From Marinobacter arenosus (GTDB lineage Bacteria; Pseudomonadota; Gammaproteobacteria; Pseudomonadales; Oleiphilaceae), in the NCBI RefSeq assembly GCF_019264345.1, contig NZ_JAHVAO010000001.1, positions 806,001 to 870,000 of the forward strand: a stretch of DNA of 64,000 nucleotides, in the 5' to 3' direction. Made by a program: the position numbers and the translations under genes. Shown piece by piece: positions 10,282 to 19,772 of the stretch (position 1 is its first letter; each line of letters opens with the position of its first letter). Under the pieces are notes generated by a model, which saw only the letters and a program-made list of their open reading frames with translations, was not told the origin of the DNA and made no database searches.

Positions 10282-11406
10282 TCAGTCGCCGCGATCGGCG
10301 ATGTAATCCGTAATGGCTGCGTAGAACTCCATTTCGTCGAACGTATCGGGGCCGACGCCAATCACGTCCAGGTGATCCTGGTTGATGACGTAGGCCGACG
10401 ATGTCATCTGAGTGCTGTTGGGATGATTAATGTCGGAGACGTAACCCAGGTTGGTGCGCTCCCACACGTAATCCAGGCAACCCCAGCATTCGGCGTATTC
10501 CATCCGGTAGCCCTGCTGCTGACTGTTGATGCCAACGACGCCGTCATCGTCCCGTTCGTTAGGATTGCCATCGCCCTGGCCCGCGGCACCGTCGTTATTG
10601 CAGTCGTCGTAGCAGTAGCCGTCCCCATCGATGTTATAGATCAGCTCCGACACCAACCACAGCGCCGGATTCACGTTGCTGCCGCTTTGAGCGGTCATCA
10701 GCGAAACGGAGTTGGCGACATAACTGGTGCTCGACGGGTACTTCTGGTTAAACGCCTTCATCCCGGTGGTGACACCGTCATTTGGATCGTAATCGTCGTA
10801 AACCAGTTGCTTGGCGCCGGCGATCGCGTCGTTACCACTGCCGTAGACCACGTCACCAAAATAGTTGGCGAGCGTCTCCGTCACCGAATTGGCGTAGTAG
10901 TCCAGGACGTACTTTGCCACCGGTGACCCCCGGTGTGGCGAGGAGATACTCACGTGAGTTTCCACGACGCGGTATCCCTTGCGCTCGCGGAGCAGGCGGG
11001 CTGCCTTACGAGCGTCAATGCCACCCTGCGAGTGAGACACGATGTTAACCCGGCTGGCGCCGGAGGTTGCCATGTAGCTTTCGATGTTATTGGCGAGTTG
11101 GTACCCGCGAACTTCGGAGCTCTGGAAGGGCGTTACCGATGACACGAAACTGCGCTGATTGTCATTCACATCGCCGTTGCAGTTCGACTCAAACAGCTTA
11201 TCGCAGGGATCAAGCACGAACGTGCCGTAGTCATCGCCCCAGTAGTCGTAGCCGAGAATGTCATCGAAACCGGCCATGCCGTGGGCAAACACGACCGGAT
11301 ACTGCGTCAGGTTTGCGTCGCGGGCCAGGGTGTGGGGCGAATTCACGATGCCAGCGGCGAAAAGCGCGATGGCACCCAGTTTTTTCAGGGTACTGACGTT
11401 CTTCAT
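10282..11406 (-). CDS. lipA: Secreted triacylglycerol lipase (Pseudomonas LipA family) with acidic insert
   Basis: Extracellular alpha/beta-hydrolase that cleaves triacylglycerols. A signal peptide covers about residues 1-28 (cut near TLA/RD). The oxyanion-hole motif VFAHGMAGFDDILGYDYW and the nucleophile elbow SHSQGG (Ser126) are clear. Family alignment suggests Asp288 (DDDGVVG) and His345 (DHLDVIG) complete the triad. It is longer (374 aa) than P. aeruginosa LipA because of extra segments. These include an Asp/Asn-rich stretch at about 258-288 (NIDGDGYCYDDCNNDG and onward) that looks like calcium-binding repeats. It is divergent from the probable chaperone gene. It is likely exported by Sec and a type II system, as in relatives. 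Confidence 0.92.
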   Translation of the reverse strand: MKNVSTLKKLGAIALFAAGIVNSPHTLARDANLTQYPVVFAHGMAGFDDILGYDYWGDDYGTFVLDPCDKLFESNCNGDVNDNQRSFVSSVTPFQSSEVRGYQLANNIESYMATSGASRVNIVSHSQGGIDARKAARLLRERKGYRVVETHVSISSPHRGSPVAKYVLDYYANSVTETLANYFGDVVYGSGNDAIAGAKQLVYDDYDPNDGVTTGMKAFNQKYPSSTSYVANSVSLMTAQSGSNVNPALWLVSELIYNIDGDGYCYDDCNNDGAAGQGDGNPNERDDDGVVGINSQQQGYRMEYAECWGCLDYVWERTNLGYVSDINHPNSTQMTSSAYVINQDHLDVIGVGPDTFDEMEFYAAITDYIADRGD

Positions 11407-11745
11407 TATTGTTAGCCTCTTGTTTTTGTTGTGAGCCTAACCACGGTAAATGCTGTCTGGGGTCTGGCCTGTCGCCGACATCCCCACGGGCAGGTATCCC
11501 TATCCCTGTACTCAATCCCTGAATCCTCGCGGTGCGAACGGCAATCATCGCCGTCCAGACTACCGAGGCGTCCGCCACGTGCAGACCTTTCCTTTCTATC
11601 TGATATGCCCCGGCTTTGGTGTGACTGAAGTCACGCCATGGCAAGTTGGGCGACACAAAGCCCCGAATTCGGTTGGCATGATCGACCGGTCGCGGCAATC
11701 TAGTGCATCGCTATCTGATAAAAACAACAATCGAAGGTGCCCAAC
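11407..11745. other. Divergent lipase/chaperone intergenic region
   Basis: About 340 bases between the divergent lipase and chaperone genes. Small reading frames here lack ribosome-binding sites and family resemblance. I see no convincing -24/-12 element for the lipase, although sigma-54 control is known in P. aeruginosa. A weak candidate for the chaperone gene is TTGGCA with 17-bp spacing to CAATCT near 11671-11699. No RNA gene or strong hairpin is evident. Confidence 0.4.
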
Positions 11746-12789
11746 GTGAAACTGACCAAAACCCAGGGCCTCACCATTACCGGCCTCACCCTCAGCGTCG
11801 CCGCCTATGCCTGGATCACGGCAGGCACGGGAGCCTCCTCCGTGGCCCCGACACCTGAACATGCGCAAGCCGTTTCCACGGAACCGGCGGCCGATTCACC
11901 TCCGCCGGCGGTTGACGCGAACACGCCTCAGGTGACAGAAAACACCGAGCTGCAGCGGGTACGCGAGCAACTGCTATCGAAGTACGGCGCTCACCTGGAC
12001 CAACCCAAGGCCCAGGTCCGCTTGCTCGAGGACATGATGCGCTACCTGGCGTCCATCGACCCGGCGCACTGGGAGGAAAATCTCCTGGCGTTGCTGCAGA
12101 CGTGGTTCCCGGACCATCACGACGCGCTCCGGGAGCGGGTCACCGCCCTGCTTGCCTACCAGGACTTCATGGAGCAGGAACGGTATGCCTTGAGGGCAAT
12201 GGCGCCGGGGGAGCGGCGGGATTTCATCTGGGCCAAACGCCAGGAACTGTTCGGGGCTGACGCCGAGCTGATCTGGCAGGCGGAACTGCAGAGTCAGGCA
12301 TTGTCGCAATCGCTTCAAAGCATTGACTCCAATTCGGGGACGCCCCTCACCAAGGCCATGGCTTACACTCAGGCCATCGAACAGACCTACGGCGACCAGG
12401 CCAGCCGTGTTCTTGAAAGCCGTCGCCAGGAGCTGACCGACCGGTTTCTCACCCTGCCCTCCGTACAGTCTTCCCTGCATGAACAGCCGGCTCCGGAGCG
12501 CTACGCCACCCTGCGTGGCATTCGAGCCCAGTTGGGCATGGGCGACGAAGCCCTTGACCGCTGGGGAGATCTTGACCGGAGCCGGGACGAACGCTGGAGC
12601 AAGGGCGACCGTTACCAGTCCGAACGGAACGCCATTCTGGAGCAATACGAGCAAGGCCCTGAACGCCAGGAGGCGCTCAATGCGCTCACGGAAGAGGTGT
12701 TTGGAAAGGACATGGCGGAGGTTATCCGGTCCGAGGAAGCCGCCGGGTATTACCGTTTCGAAGAAGAACGGGTCTTTGGCCAGAACTGA
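11746..12789 (+). CDS. lifO: Probable lipase-specific foldase (chaperone), divergent
   Basis: Candidate Lif/LifO membrane-anchored foldase that helps the secreted lipase fold in the periplasm. It has one N-terminal membrane anchor (about residues 5-25, LTITGLTLSVAAYAWIT), then a Pro/Ala linker, then an almost wholly alpha-helical, charged domain. LLAYQDFMEQERYALRAM and KRQELFGADAELIW resemble the repeated helices of Lif proteins. The canonical Lif motif RxxFDY(F/C)L(S/T)A is not present, so this is a divergent member. The main support is adjacency to the lipase. GTG at 11746 has GAAGG 8 nt upstream; GTG at 11737 is an alternative. Confidence in the exact role is moderate. Confidence 0.65.
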   Translation: MKLTKTQGLTITGLTLSVAAYAWITAGTGASSVAPTPEHAQAVSTEPAADSPPPAVDANTPQVTENTELQRVREQLLSKYGAHLDQPKAQVRLLEDMMRYLASIDPAHWEENLLALLQTWFPDHHDALRERVTALLAYQDFMEQERYALRAMAPGERRDFIWAKRQELFGADAELIWQAELQSQALSQSLQSIDSNSGTPLTKAMAYTQAIEQTYGDQASRVLESRRQELTDRFLTLPSVQSSLHEQPAPERYATLRGIRAQLGMGDEALDRWGDLDRSRDERWSKGDRYQSERNAILEQYEQGPERQEALNALTEEVFGKDMAEVIRSEEAAGYYRFEEERVFGQN

Positions 12790-12820
12790 TCCGGTGCCAG
12801 GGTGGAACCCTGCGTGATCG

Positions 12821-12861
12821 TAAAAAGCCCGGCCAGTGGGGGGAAGGTTCATCTGGCCGGG
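12821..12861 (-). terminator. Terminator of malFG
   Basis: On the minus strand, CCCGGCCAG (12861-12853) pairs with CTGGCCGGG (12836-12828), followed by CTTTTTA. A 9-bp GC stem plus a U-tract 22 bp after the malG stop makes a good intrinsic terminator. Confidence 0.8.
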
Positions 12862-12882
12862 TAAACCGTCACAGGTTGCGAA

Positions 12883-13773
12883 TCATCCTTTGACGCCGCC
12901 GGCGGTCAGGCCGCCGACAATCCATTTCTGGCAGTACAGGAAAATCACGGTAATGGGTAAGCCTGAGAGCACCGCTGCGGCAGCGAAGTCACCCCACAGG
13001 TAATTCTGTTCGTACAGGTATTGTTGAGCGCCCACGGCCAGCGTCAGCTTGTCAGTATCGACCAGCAGTACCGAGGCCATCGGGTATTCCATGATGGTCA
13101 TAATGAACGCCAGGATGAATACCACCACCAGAATCGGCACCGACAAAGGCAGCAGAATGTATCGGAACGCCTGCCAGGTGGTGGCACCGTCCACGATTGC
13201 CGCCTCCTCAAGGGAGCGATCAATGGAATCGAAATAGCCCTTGATGGTCCAGATATGCAATGCCATACCTCCGAGCGAGGCAACAATTACGGCACCGTGC
13301 GTGTTCAGCCCCAGCCAGCTCACGTGGTTGCCGATCTGGTCAAACAACGCGTAGAGCGCGACCAGTGACAGTACCGGCGGAAACATCTGGAAGATCAGCA
13401 TGGACTTCAGCACCGCGCCTTTCCCGGCGAAGCGCATGCGAGCAAAGGCATAGGCGCTGGTGGTGGACAGCGCCAGGATCAGCACCGAAGAAACCACTGC
13501 AACCTTGATCGAATTCCACAGCCAGAGCAGGACCGGGAATGGCGGTTGCGTGGTGACGCCATCTTCCCCGGTGTAGGGAATACCCAGCGCCAGGTACCAG
13601 TGTTCCAGCGATGGATTTTCGGGCAGCAGGCTGCCCGAGGCAAAGTTGCCACTCCGAAAGGAGATCGAAATCACCATCAGCAGCGGAAACAGCACGATCG
13701 CGATAAAGGCCAACATCCCCAGGTGGGACGCCAACACGCGGTATTTCGTGGAGCGGGGTTGAACCATTGCCAT
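12883..13773 (-). CDS. malG: Maltose ABC importer permease MalG
   Basis: Inner-membrane permease of 296 aa, the usual MalG size, with about six membrane helices. The EAA coupling loop that contacts MalK is [23 protein letters not shown]. The C-terminus [10 protein letters not shown] closely matches the conserved MalG end (GLTAGGVKG). The ATG has AAGGAG 6 nt upstream. It is 10 bp downstream of malF and is the last gene of the malEFG operon. A terminator follows. Confidence 0.96.
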   Translation of the reverse strand: MAMVQPRSTKYRVLASHLGMLAFIAIVLFPLLMVISISFRSGNFASGSLLPENPSLEHWYLALGIPYTGEDGVTTQPPFPVLLWLWNSIKVAVVSSVLILALSTTSAYAFARMRFAGKGAVLKSMLIFQMFPPVLSLVALYALFDQIGNHVSWLGLNTHGAVIVASLGGMALHIWTIKGYFDSIDRSLEEAAIVDGATTWQAFRYILLPLSVPILVVVFILAFIMTIMEYPMASVLLVDTDKLTLAVGAQQYLYEQNYLWGDFAAAAVLSGLPITVIFLYCQKWIVGGLTAGGVKG

Positions 13774-13783
13774 GGGAAGCTCC

Positions 13784-15325
13784 TTACACCTTGATCTTGG
13801 ACAGTTTGAGATTGATCAGCGACAGCGCGCCGACAACCAGGAAGATGGCGGTGGCAATGGCAGCCGCCAGCCCGAAGTTCTGCCCTGAATCCTGAAACGC
13901 AATCCGGTAGGTGTAGCTCACCAGCAGATCCGTGGTTCCGGCCGGAGTGCTCGCGCCAATAATGTCGGGCGCGCCGCCGGTTAACAGGGCAATCAGGACA
14001 AAATTGTTGAAATTGAACGCAAAACTGGCAATCAGCAACGGCATCAGCGGCTTGATGATCAGGGGCAGCGTGATATTGAACAGGTTACTGACCGGTCCGG
14101 CGCCGTCCATCGCCGACGCCTCGTACAGGTCCTTGGGAATGGCCTGCAGCAGCCCCATGCACAACAACATCATGTAGGGGTAGCCCAGCCAGGTATTGAC
14201 GATCAGGATCATGGTGCGGGCCAGGGCCGGATCACTGAACCAGTCCGGACGCAGCCCGAACAGGCCCTCCAGAACCAAATTGATCTCCCCGAAGTTCTGA
14301 TTGAACAGCCCCTTGAACACCAGGATCGAGATGAACGCCGGCACGGCATACGGCAGGATCAACATGGTGCGGTAAAAGGCCTTGCCGCGAATCTGCTCCC
14401 ACTGCAGCAGGTTGGCCAGCAGCAACCCGAGCGCCAGGGTAAGCACGACCGTTGCCACCGCAAATGCCAGGGTCCAGACAAAGATCTGGAAGAACGGGCC
14501 GCGAATGGTCGGGTCGCTGACGACTTTCAGGTAGTTGTCCCAGCCGATGTTGACGGTCCAACCCGGAGACAGGGATGCACCCTCGGCTGAGCGGTAAAAA
14601 CCGGTTTCATGATCCGGGTAATAGGTCGTTCCGGTCTGGTTGTCCGTCAGGCTGCCGTTCTCGTGCAGGGTGAACTGGGGATGAATGGCGGCGAACGAGC
14701 GCAGGCTTGCCTGGCTGAGTTCCCGACCGTCTTCGGTCACCAGGGTTACCTCGGAGAGCACCTCCCTGAGCTGGATAATGTCCCGGATTCCCAGTGGCTC
14801 GCCGGAGGGTTTGCCGGCCACTGGCAGAACCGGCGCCGAGGTTTCACCGGCCTCCAGATCCAGCGGCGCAGACGTCAGATTCTGGTGTTGGCCTTCCAGG
14901 TAGAGCACGTATCCAGCATCGGTCCGATAGAGCTGATAGTTGTATCGAACCGCTTCGGATTGGTAGGTCCGGCTGAGCAGGTTGTCTTGCACCTGCTCGA
15001 AACTCAGCAGGTTGCTGGCGCTGTAATTCGTGAAGCCAATACCGATCGTGTACATCAGCGGAAAGATCACAAAAAGCCCCATGCCAGCGATGGCCGGGAA
15101 GATATACCGGTGCGCATACAGCCTGCGATTGATGAACACCACCACGGCGGACGCCGTGAGCACCAGGAACAGCATGGCAAACACGAACTCACGCTGGGCG
15201 TAGAGGGCCAGGATCAGGTACAGCGCCATACCGACCAGGGCGGCCAGGGCGCCCCATTTCAGAAAGGCTCTGGTCATGGAGTGTCTGCTTTCGGTTCCGG
15301 GGTGGGATAGGGTTTCCGTTATCAT
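13784..15325 (-). CDS. malF: Maltose ABC importer permease MalF
   Basis: Partner permease of MalG. At 513 aa it matches E. coli MalF (514 aa). It has the family-specific large periplasmic P2 domain (about residues 100-270) that contacts MalE. The N-terminal helices read [23 protein letters not shown] and [31 protein letters not shown]. The EAA loop is [23 protein letters not shown]. No start has a strong ribosome-binding site; ATG at 15277 (MTRAFLKWG) is an alternative 16 codons downstream. A strong hairpin lies in the malE-malF gap. Confidence 0.95.
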   Translation of the reverse strand: MITETLSHPGTESRHSMTRAFLKWGALAALVGMALYLILALYAQREFVFAMLFLVLTASAVVVFINRRLYAHRYIFPAIAGMGLFVIFPLMYTIGIGFTNYSASNLLSFEQVQDNLLSRTYQSEAVRYNYQLYRTDAGYVLYLEGQHQNLTSAPLDLEAGETSAPVLPVAGKPSGEPLGIRDIIQLREVLSEVTLVTEDGRELSQASLRSFAAIHPQFTLHENGSLTDNQTGTTYYPDHETGFYRSAEGASLSPGWTVNIGWDNYLKVVSDPTIRGPFFQIFVWTLAFAVATVVLTLALGLLLANLLQWEQIRGKAFYRTMLILPYAVPAFISILVFKGLFNQNFGEINLVLEGLFGLRPDWFSDPALARTMILIVNTWLGYPYMMLLCMGLLQAIPKDLYEASAMDGAGPVSNLFNITLPLIIKPLMPLLIASFAFNFNNFVLIALLTGGAPDIIGASTPAGTTDLLVSYTYRIAFQDSGQNFGLAAAIATAIFLVVGALSLINLKLSKIKV

Positions 15326-15344
15326 TGTAGTCAGCCCGTAGGTT

Positions 15345-15367
15345 GCCGTCGCCCGATGGGCGACGGC
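15345..15367 (-). terminator. malE-malF intergenic hairpin
   Basis: A perfect 10-bp GC stem, GCCGTCGCCC / GGGCGACGGC, with a 3-nt loop lies about 60 bp after the malE stop and 20 bp before malF. There is no U-tract, so it is unlikely to terminate fully. It is placed like the REP hairpins between malE and malF of E. coli, which protect malE mRNA and lower malF expression. The function here is inferred by analogy. Confidence 0.6.
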
Positions 15368-15426
15368 AGATTCTCATCTGCGTGTACGTATACGGGGCCG
15401 GGCCAGTCAGACCCGCGCCACCGGGA

Positions 15427-16626
<1,200 letters not shown>

Positions 16627-16752
16627 CAGGTGTTTCCTCTGTGTGTTCTTGCCTTATTCTTGTTGTCCGGCCAGTCGCGAGGTTCTCGGGCCGGGCTTAA
16701 CGCAAAGCTTTCTTTTGCGAGTGTCTGCACTCTGTTGCAATTCCGTGAAATT

Positions 16753-16815
16753 AGCATCCCCCCCGATTTCATTCCCCGAGGCGTAGCACGGGGGAGTAGA
16801 AAGGCGTAAAAATTC
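16753..16815 (-). promoter_or_regulatory. MalT-type composite promoter of malE
   Basis: On the plus strand, GGCGTAG followed by CACGGGGGAGTAG (16780-16799) and GGCGTAAA (16803-16810) lie upstream of malE in reverse orientation. On the minus strand GGGGGATGCT (16762-16753) follows. This is the same order and orientation as upstream of the alpha-glucosidase and lamB genes. The -10 is poorly defined. The divergent malS gene may share the region. Confidence 0.5.
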
Positions 16816-16888
16816 CGTCTACCACCCCGCCCCGGACTTTGCTTTGATGGCGTCGATAACAACCATAATCGCACCCGGAGCGTCCCTC

Positions 16889-18709
16889 ATGAACCGCTGC
16901 ACTCGTGCCCTGGCCCGATCTCCGTCATGCCGCGTCCCCGTCCTCCTTTTGGCCGGATGCCTGGCCACTGTCCACCCGCCGGCGACGGCAACGCCCGGCA
17001 GTGAGCCCCCTGACACGCCGTGCCAAACTCAAACCGGTACCGTCAGCATTCCCGTTGCAGGCACCTTTGACGACGGTGAAACGGTTCGTGATTTCTACAG
17101 CGGCACCACCGCCACGGTCCGCGATGGCTCCGTGCGGTTCAAACCAGATCCGCAGGCGGAGGGACTTGTTCTGCTGGAGTCGATCCGCGCCCCGGTGAAC
17201 CGGTTCGAATGGGCCGGGGCCACCGTCTATTTTGCCGTCACCGACCGGTTTGCGAACGGCCGTGCCGACAACGACCGCAGCTATGGCCGTCAACCCGATG
17301 GCAAGGAGGAGATTGGCACCTTCCATGGTGGCGATTTTGCCGGTCTCACAGCCCGGCTCGACTATCTGGCGGAGCTTGGCGTCAACGCACTCTGGATTAC
17401 CCCTCCGTTCGAGCAGATTCATGGCTGGGTCGGCGGTGGAGACCGCGGGGATTTCCGGCACTACGGTTACCACGGCTATTACACCCTGGACTTTACCGTA
17501 CCGGACGCCAACTACGGCACCCGCTCGGAATTTCGTGCCCTGGTGAACCAGGCCCACCAACGGGGTATCCGGGTCATTATGGACGTGGTGATGAATCACC
17601 CGGGCTATAGTACCCTGCAGGACATGCAGACGTTCGGTTTCGGTTCCCTGTTCGACGGCTTTGAGAAGCACCTGCCGCCCCGATGGGGTGACTGGCAACC
17701 GGAATCCTGGGAAAACCAGCACGCGTACCACGCCTTGATTGACTACGACCACCCCGATTGGCGCCACTGGTGGGGCAAGGGCTGGGTTCGGGCCGGCATT
17801 GCCGATTACGACACGCCGCCCAGTGCCGCGGTGGATCCTCAACGAGGTTCCCTGGCGTTCCTTCCGGACTTCAAGACGGAGACGGACGAACCCGTTGAAT
17901 TGCCCGACTTCCTCCGGACCAAGGCCAGCAGCCGGGCGGTCCCGCTCGACCAAGCCTCGGTCCGGGATCACCTGATCACCTGGCTCACGAGCTGGGTGCG
18001 TGATTTCGGCGTCGACGGGTTCCGGGTCGATACCGCCAAGCACGTCGAACCGGTTGCCTGGGCAGAGCTCAAGGCGCGCGCCCAGGAAGCACTGGACGAC
18101 TACCGCGCGCGCCATCCGGAATCCTCGCTGCCGGGACATGATTTCTGGATGGTGGCGGAGGTATTTCCTCATTCCGTGCGCCGGAGCAGCTACTTCGATG
18201 CCGGTTTCGATGCGGTGATCAATTTCGATCTGCAAGCGGAAGCCCACGCCGGCGCGAGGTGTCTGACGGCCATGGAACCGGTGTATCAAGAGTACGCCGA
18301 CACACTGAACGGCGGCACGCCATTCAACGTCATGAGCTACCTGTCGTCCCACGATACTACCCTGTTCAGCCGAATGGCGGGCAACGACCCCGTGCTCCAG
18401 AAACGTGCCGCGGCGGCGCTGTTACTGACCCCGGGGACCGTCCAGATTTTCTACGGTGACGAAACCGGTCGCCCGTTTGGACCTACCGGCTCCGACCCCC
18501 ATCAGGGGACCCGTTCGGATATGAACTGGGCGGACCTTAACGCCCCGGACGTCGCGGCCGTCCTGAGTCACTGGCAGAAACTGGGGCAGTTCCGGGCACG
18601 CCATCCCGCCATCGGTGCCGGATCCCACACCCTCATCAGCCATCAACCGTATGTTTTCTCACGACGCCTTGGGGATGACCGCGTCGTGGTAGCCTTTGCG
18701 AGGAAATAG
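16889..18709 (+). CDS. malS: MalS-type alpha-amylase, predicted lipoprotein (GH13)
   Basis: Hydrolyses long maltodextrins or starch outside the cytoplasm into pieces that MalEFGK can import. The N-terminus has a lipobox (LLLAGC, Cys24), so it should be lipid-anchored, unlike the soluble periplasmic E. coli MalS. The GH13 barrel is complete: ITPPFEQ, VIMDVVMNH, GFRVDTAKH (nucleophile Asp), MVAEVFPH (acid/base Glu) and YLSSHDTTLF. The GVDGFRVDTAKHVEPVAW segment is typical of MalS. The chosen ATG has CGGAG 8 nt upstream; the frame opens 15 codons earlier. It is divergent from malE. The product is 606 aa. An aldo/keto reductase gene begins 1 bp after its stop. Confidence 0.9.
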   Translation: MNRCTRALARSPSCRVPVLLLAGCLATVHPPATATPGSEPPDTPCQTQTGTVSIPVAGTFDDGETVRDFYSGTTATVRDGSVRFKPDPQAEGLVLLESIRAPVNRFEWAGATVYFAVTDRFANGRADNDRSYGRQPDGKEEIGTFHGGDFAGLTARLDYLAELGVNALWITPPFEQIHGWVGGGDRGDFRHYGYHGYYTLDFTVPDANYGTRSEFRALVNQAHQRGIRVIMDVVMNHPGYSTLQDMQTFGFGSLFDGFEKHLPPRWGDWQPESWENQHAYHALIDYDHPDWRHWWGKGWVRAGIADYDTPPSAAVDPQRGSLAFLPDFKTETDEPVELPDFLRTKASSRAVPLDQASVRDHLITWLTSWVRDFGVDGFRVDTAKHVEPVAWAELKARAQEALDDYRARHPESSLPGHDFWMVAEVFPHSVRRSSYFDAGFDAVINFDLQAEAHAGARCLTAMEPVYQEYADTLNGGTPFNVMSYLSSHDTTLFSRMAGNDPVLQKRAAAALLLTPGTVQIFYGDETGRPFGPTGSDPHQGTRSDMNWADLNAPDVAAVLSHWQKLGQFRARHPAIGAGSHTLISHQPYVFSRRLGDDRVVVAFARK

Positions 18710-18710
18710 T

Positions 18711-19595
18711 ATGCCGACATCAACACCGTTTCCGGCTTCCGAGCCCCCACTGATCCTGGGCATGATGCGATTGCTGGACCACCCGGATCTGTGCCAACCA
18801 CAGGCCCTGGCGCGGTGGATCCGGGCCCGGATTGATGAGGGCCTGTCAGTGTTCGACCACGCCGATATCTACGGCGATGGTCAATGCGAACGGATCTTCG
18901 GTGAAGCCCTGGCCTCGGATCCGGGGCTTCAAAGGGAGATCCGGGTCATCACCAAGGCCGGAATTGTGCCCGCCCATCTGGACGCCAGCCGCTGGGGCAC
19001 CAAACACTATCGCGCAGAGGCCCACTACCTGACCGACGCCATCGACAGCGCGCTGAGTCGCCTTCAAGTCGAACAGATCGATACCTTCCTGATTCATCGC
19101 CCCGATCCGCTGATGGCGGCGGATCGCGTTGCCCAGGCGCTTGAACGGGCGGTTGCCGCAGGCAAGGTCCGACAGATCGGCGTCTCCAATTTTCTGCCCG
19201 ACCAATGGCGCTGGCTCCAGCGTCATACCAATCTTCCACTGATCTGCAACCAGTGTGAGTTGTCGCTGGCTCACACCGCTCCCCTGTTCGATGGCACGCT
19301 GGAAGCCCATCTCGCGGACAACCTGCGCTGGCTGGCGTGGTCCCCCCTGGGCGGCGGCGCACTGGGACAGGCCATCCCCGACACCCTGATGAAGGCGGCC
19401 GGGCAGGAAACGGGGTTGTGCGAAACCGGTCTGGCCATCGCCTGGTTACGCCAGCTTCCCGGTCGACCGGTCCCGGTGCTCGGCTCGCTGCGGGCGGCAC
19501 GGATTCAGGGGGCACTGGAGGGGGCTCGGAAGGATCTGCCTCGACCGCTCTGGTACGCCTTGCTCGAGGCCGTTCGCGACCAGGCAGTTCCCTGA
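18711..19595 (+). CDS. Aldo/keto reductase (YdhF-like)
   Basis: NADPH-dependent oxidoreductase of the aldo/keto reductase superfamily, 294 aa. Catalytic tetrad residues are visible in FDHADIYGDG (Asp, Tyr), VITKAGI (Lys) and FLIHRPDP (His). IGVSNF and LAWSPLGGGAL are standard barrel segments. The start has GAGGAA 5 nt upstream and lies one base after the malS stop, so the two are almost certainly co-transcribed. The substrate is unknown. The link to malS suggests, but does not show, a role with sugar-derived carbonyls. Confidence 0.85.
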   Translation: MPTSTPFPASEPPLILGMMRLLDHPDLCQPQALARWIRARIDEGLSVFDHADIYGDGQCERIFGEALASDPGLQREIRVITKAGIVPAHLDASRWGTKHYRAEAHYLTDAIDSALSRLQVEQIDTFLIHRPDPLMAADRVAQALERAVAAGKVRQIGVSNFLPDQWRWLQRHTNLPLICNQCELSLAHTAPLFDGTLEAHLADNLRWLAWSPLGGGALGQAIPDTLMKAAGQETGLCETGLAIAWLRQLPGRPVPVLGSLRAARIQGALEGARKDLPRPLWYALLEAVRDQAVP

Positions 19596-19716
19596 AACAG
19601 CGAGGAAATCGGCAACCTTCCGGGCCGTACAAATTGTTACCAAATCTTCCACCTAAGTCCCATTGTTGGCTCGTTGGCCAGCACTGACACTTACCGCCGG
19701 TTAACAATTAAACAAA

Positions 19717-19735
19717 AAAGAACCCGCCGTTCTTT
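19717..19735. other. Small hairpin upstream of binding-protein gene
   Basis: AAAGAAC (19717-19723) and GTTCTTT (19729-19735) form a short stem with a 5-nt loop in the 177-bp gap between the aldo/keto reductase and binding-protein genes. It could end the malS transcript or be part of the next leader. It is weak. Confidence 0.3.
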
Positions 19736-19772
19736 GCCCTCTCCCGGAACGGCATGCCGGAGGTTGACATCA

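Noticed and set aside
10221..12882. Lipase/chaperone pair as a horizontally acquired insert in the mal locus
   Set aside because: No repeats, integrase, tRNA or obvious base-composition break flank the pair. Interruption of mal genes alone is weak evidence.
15326..15426. malE-malF hairpin as a full terminator
   Set aside because: No U-tract follows it on the minus strand, and malF has no recognisable promoter after it.
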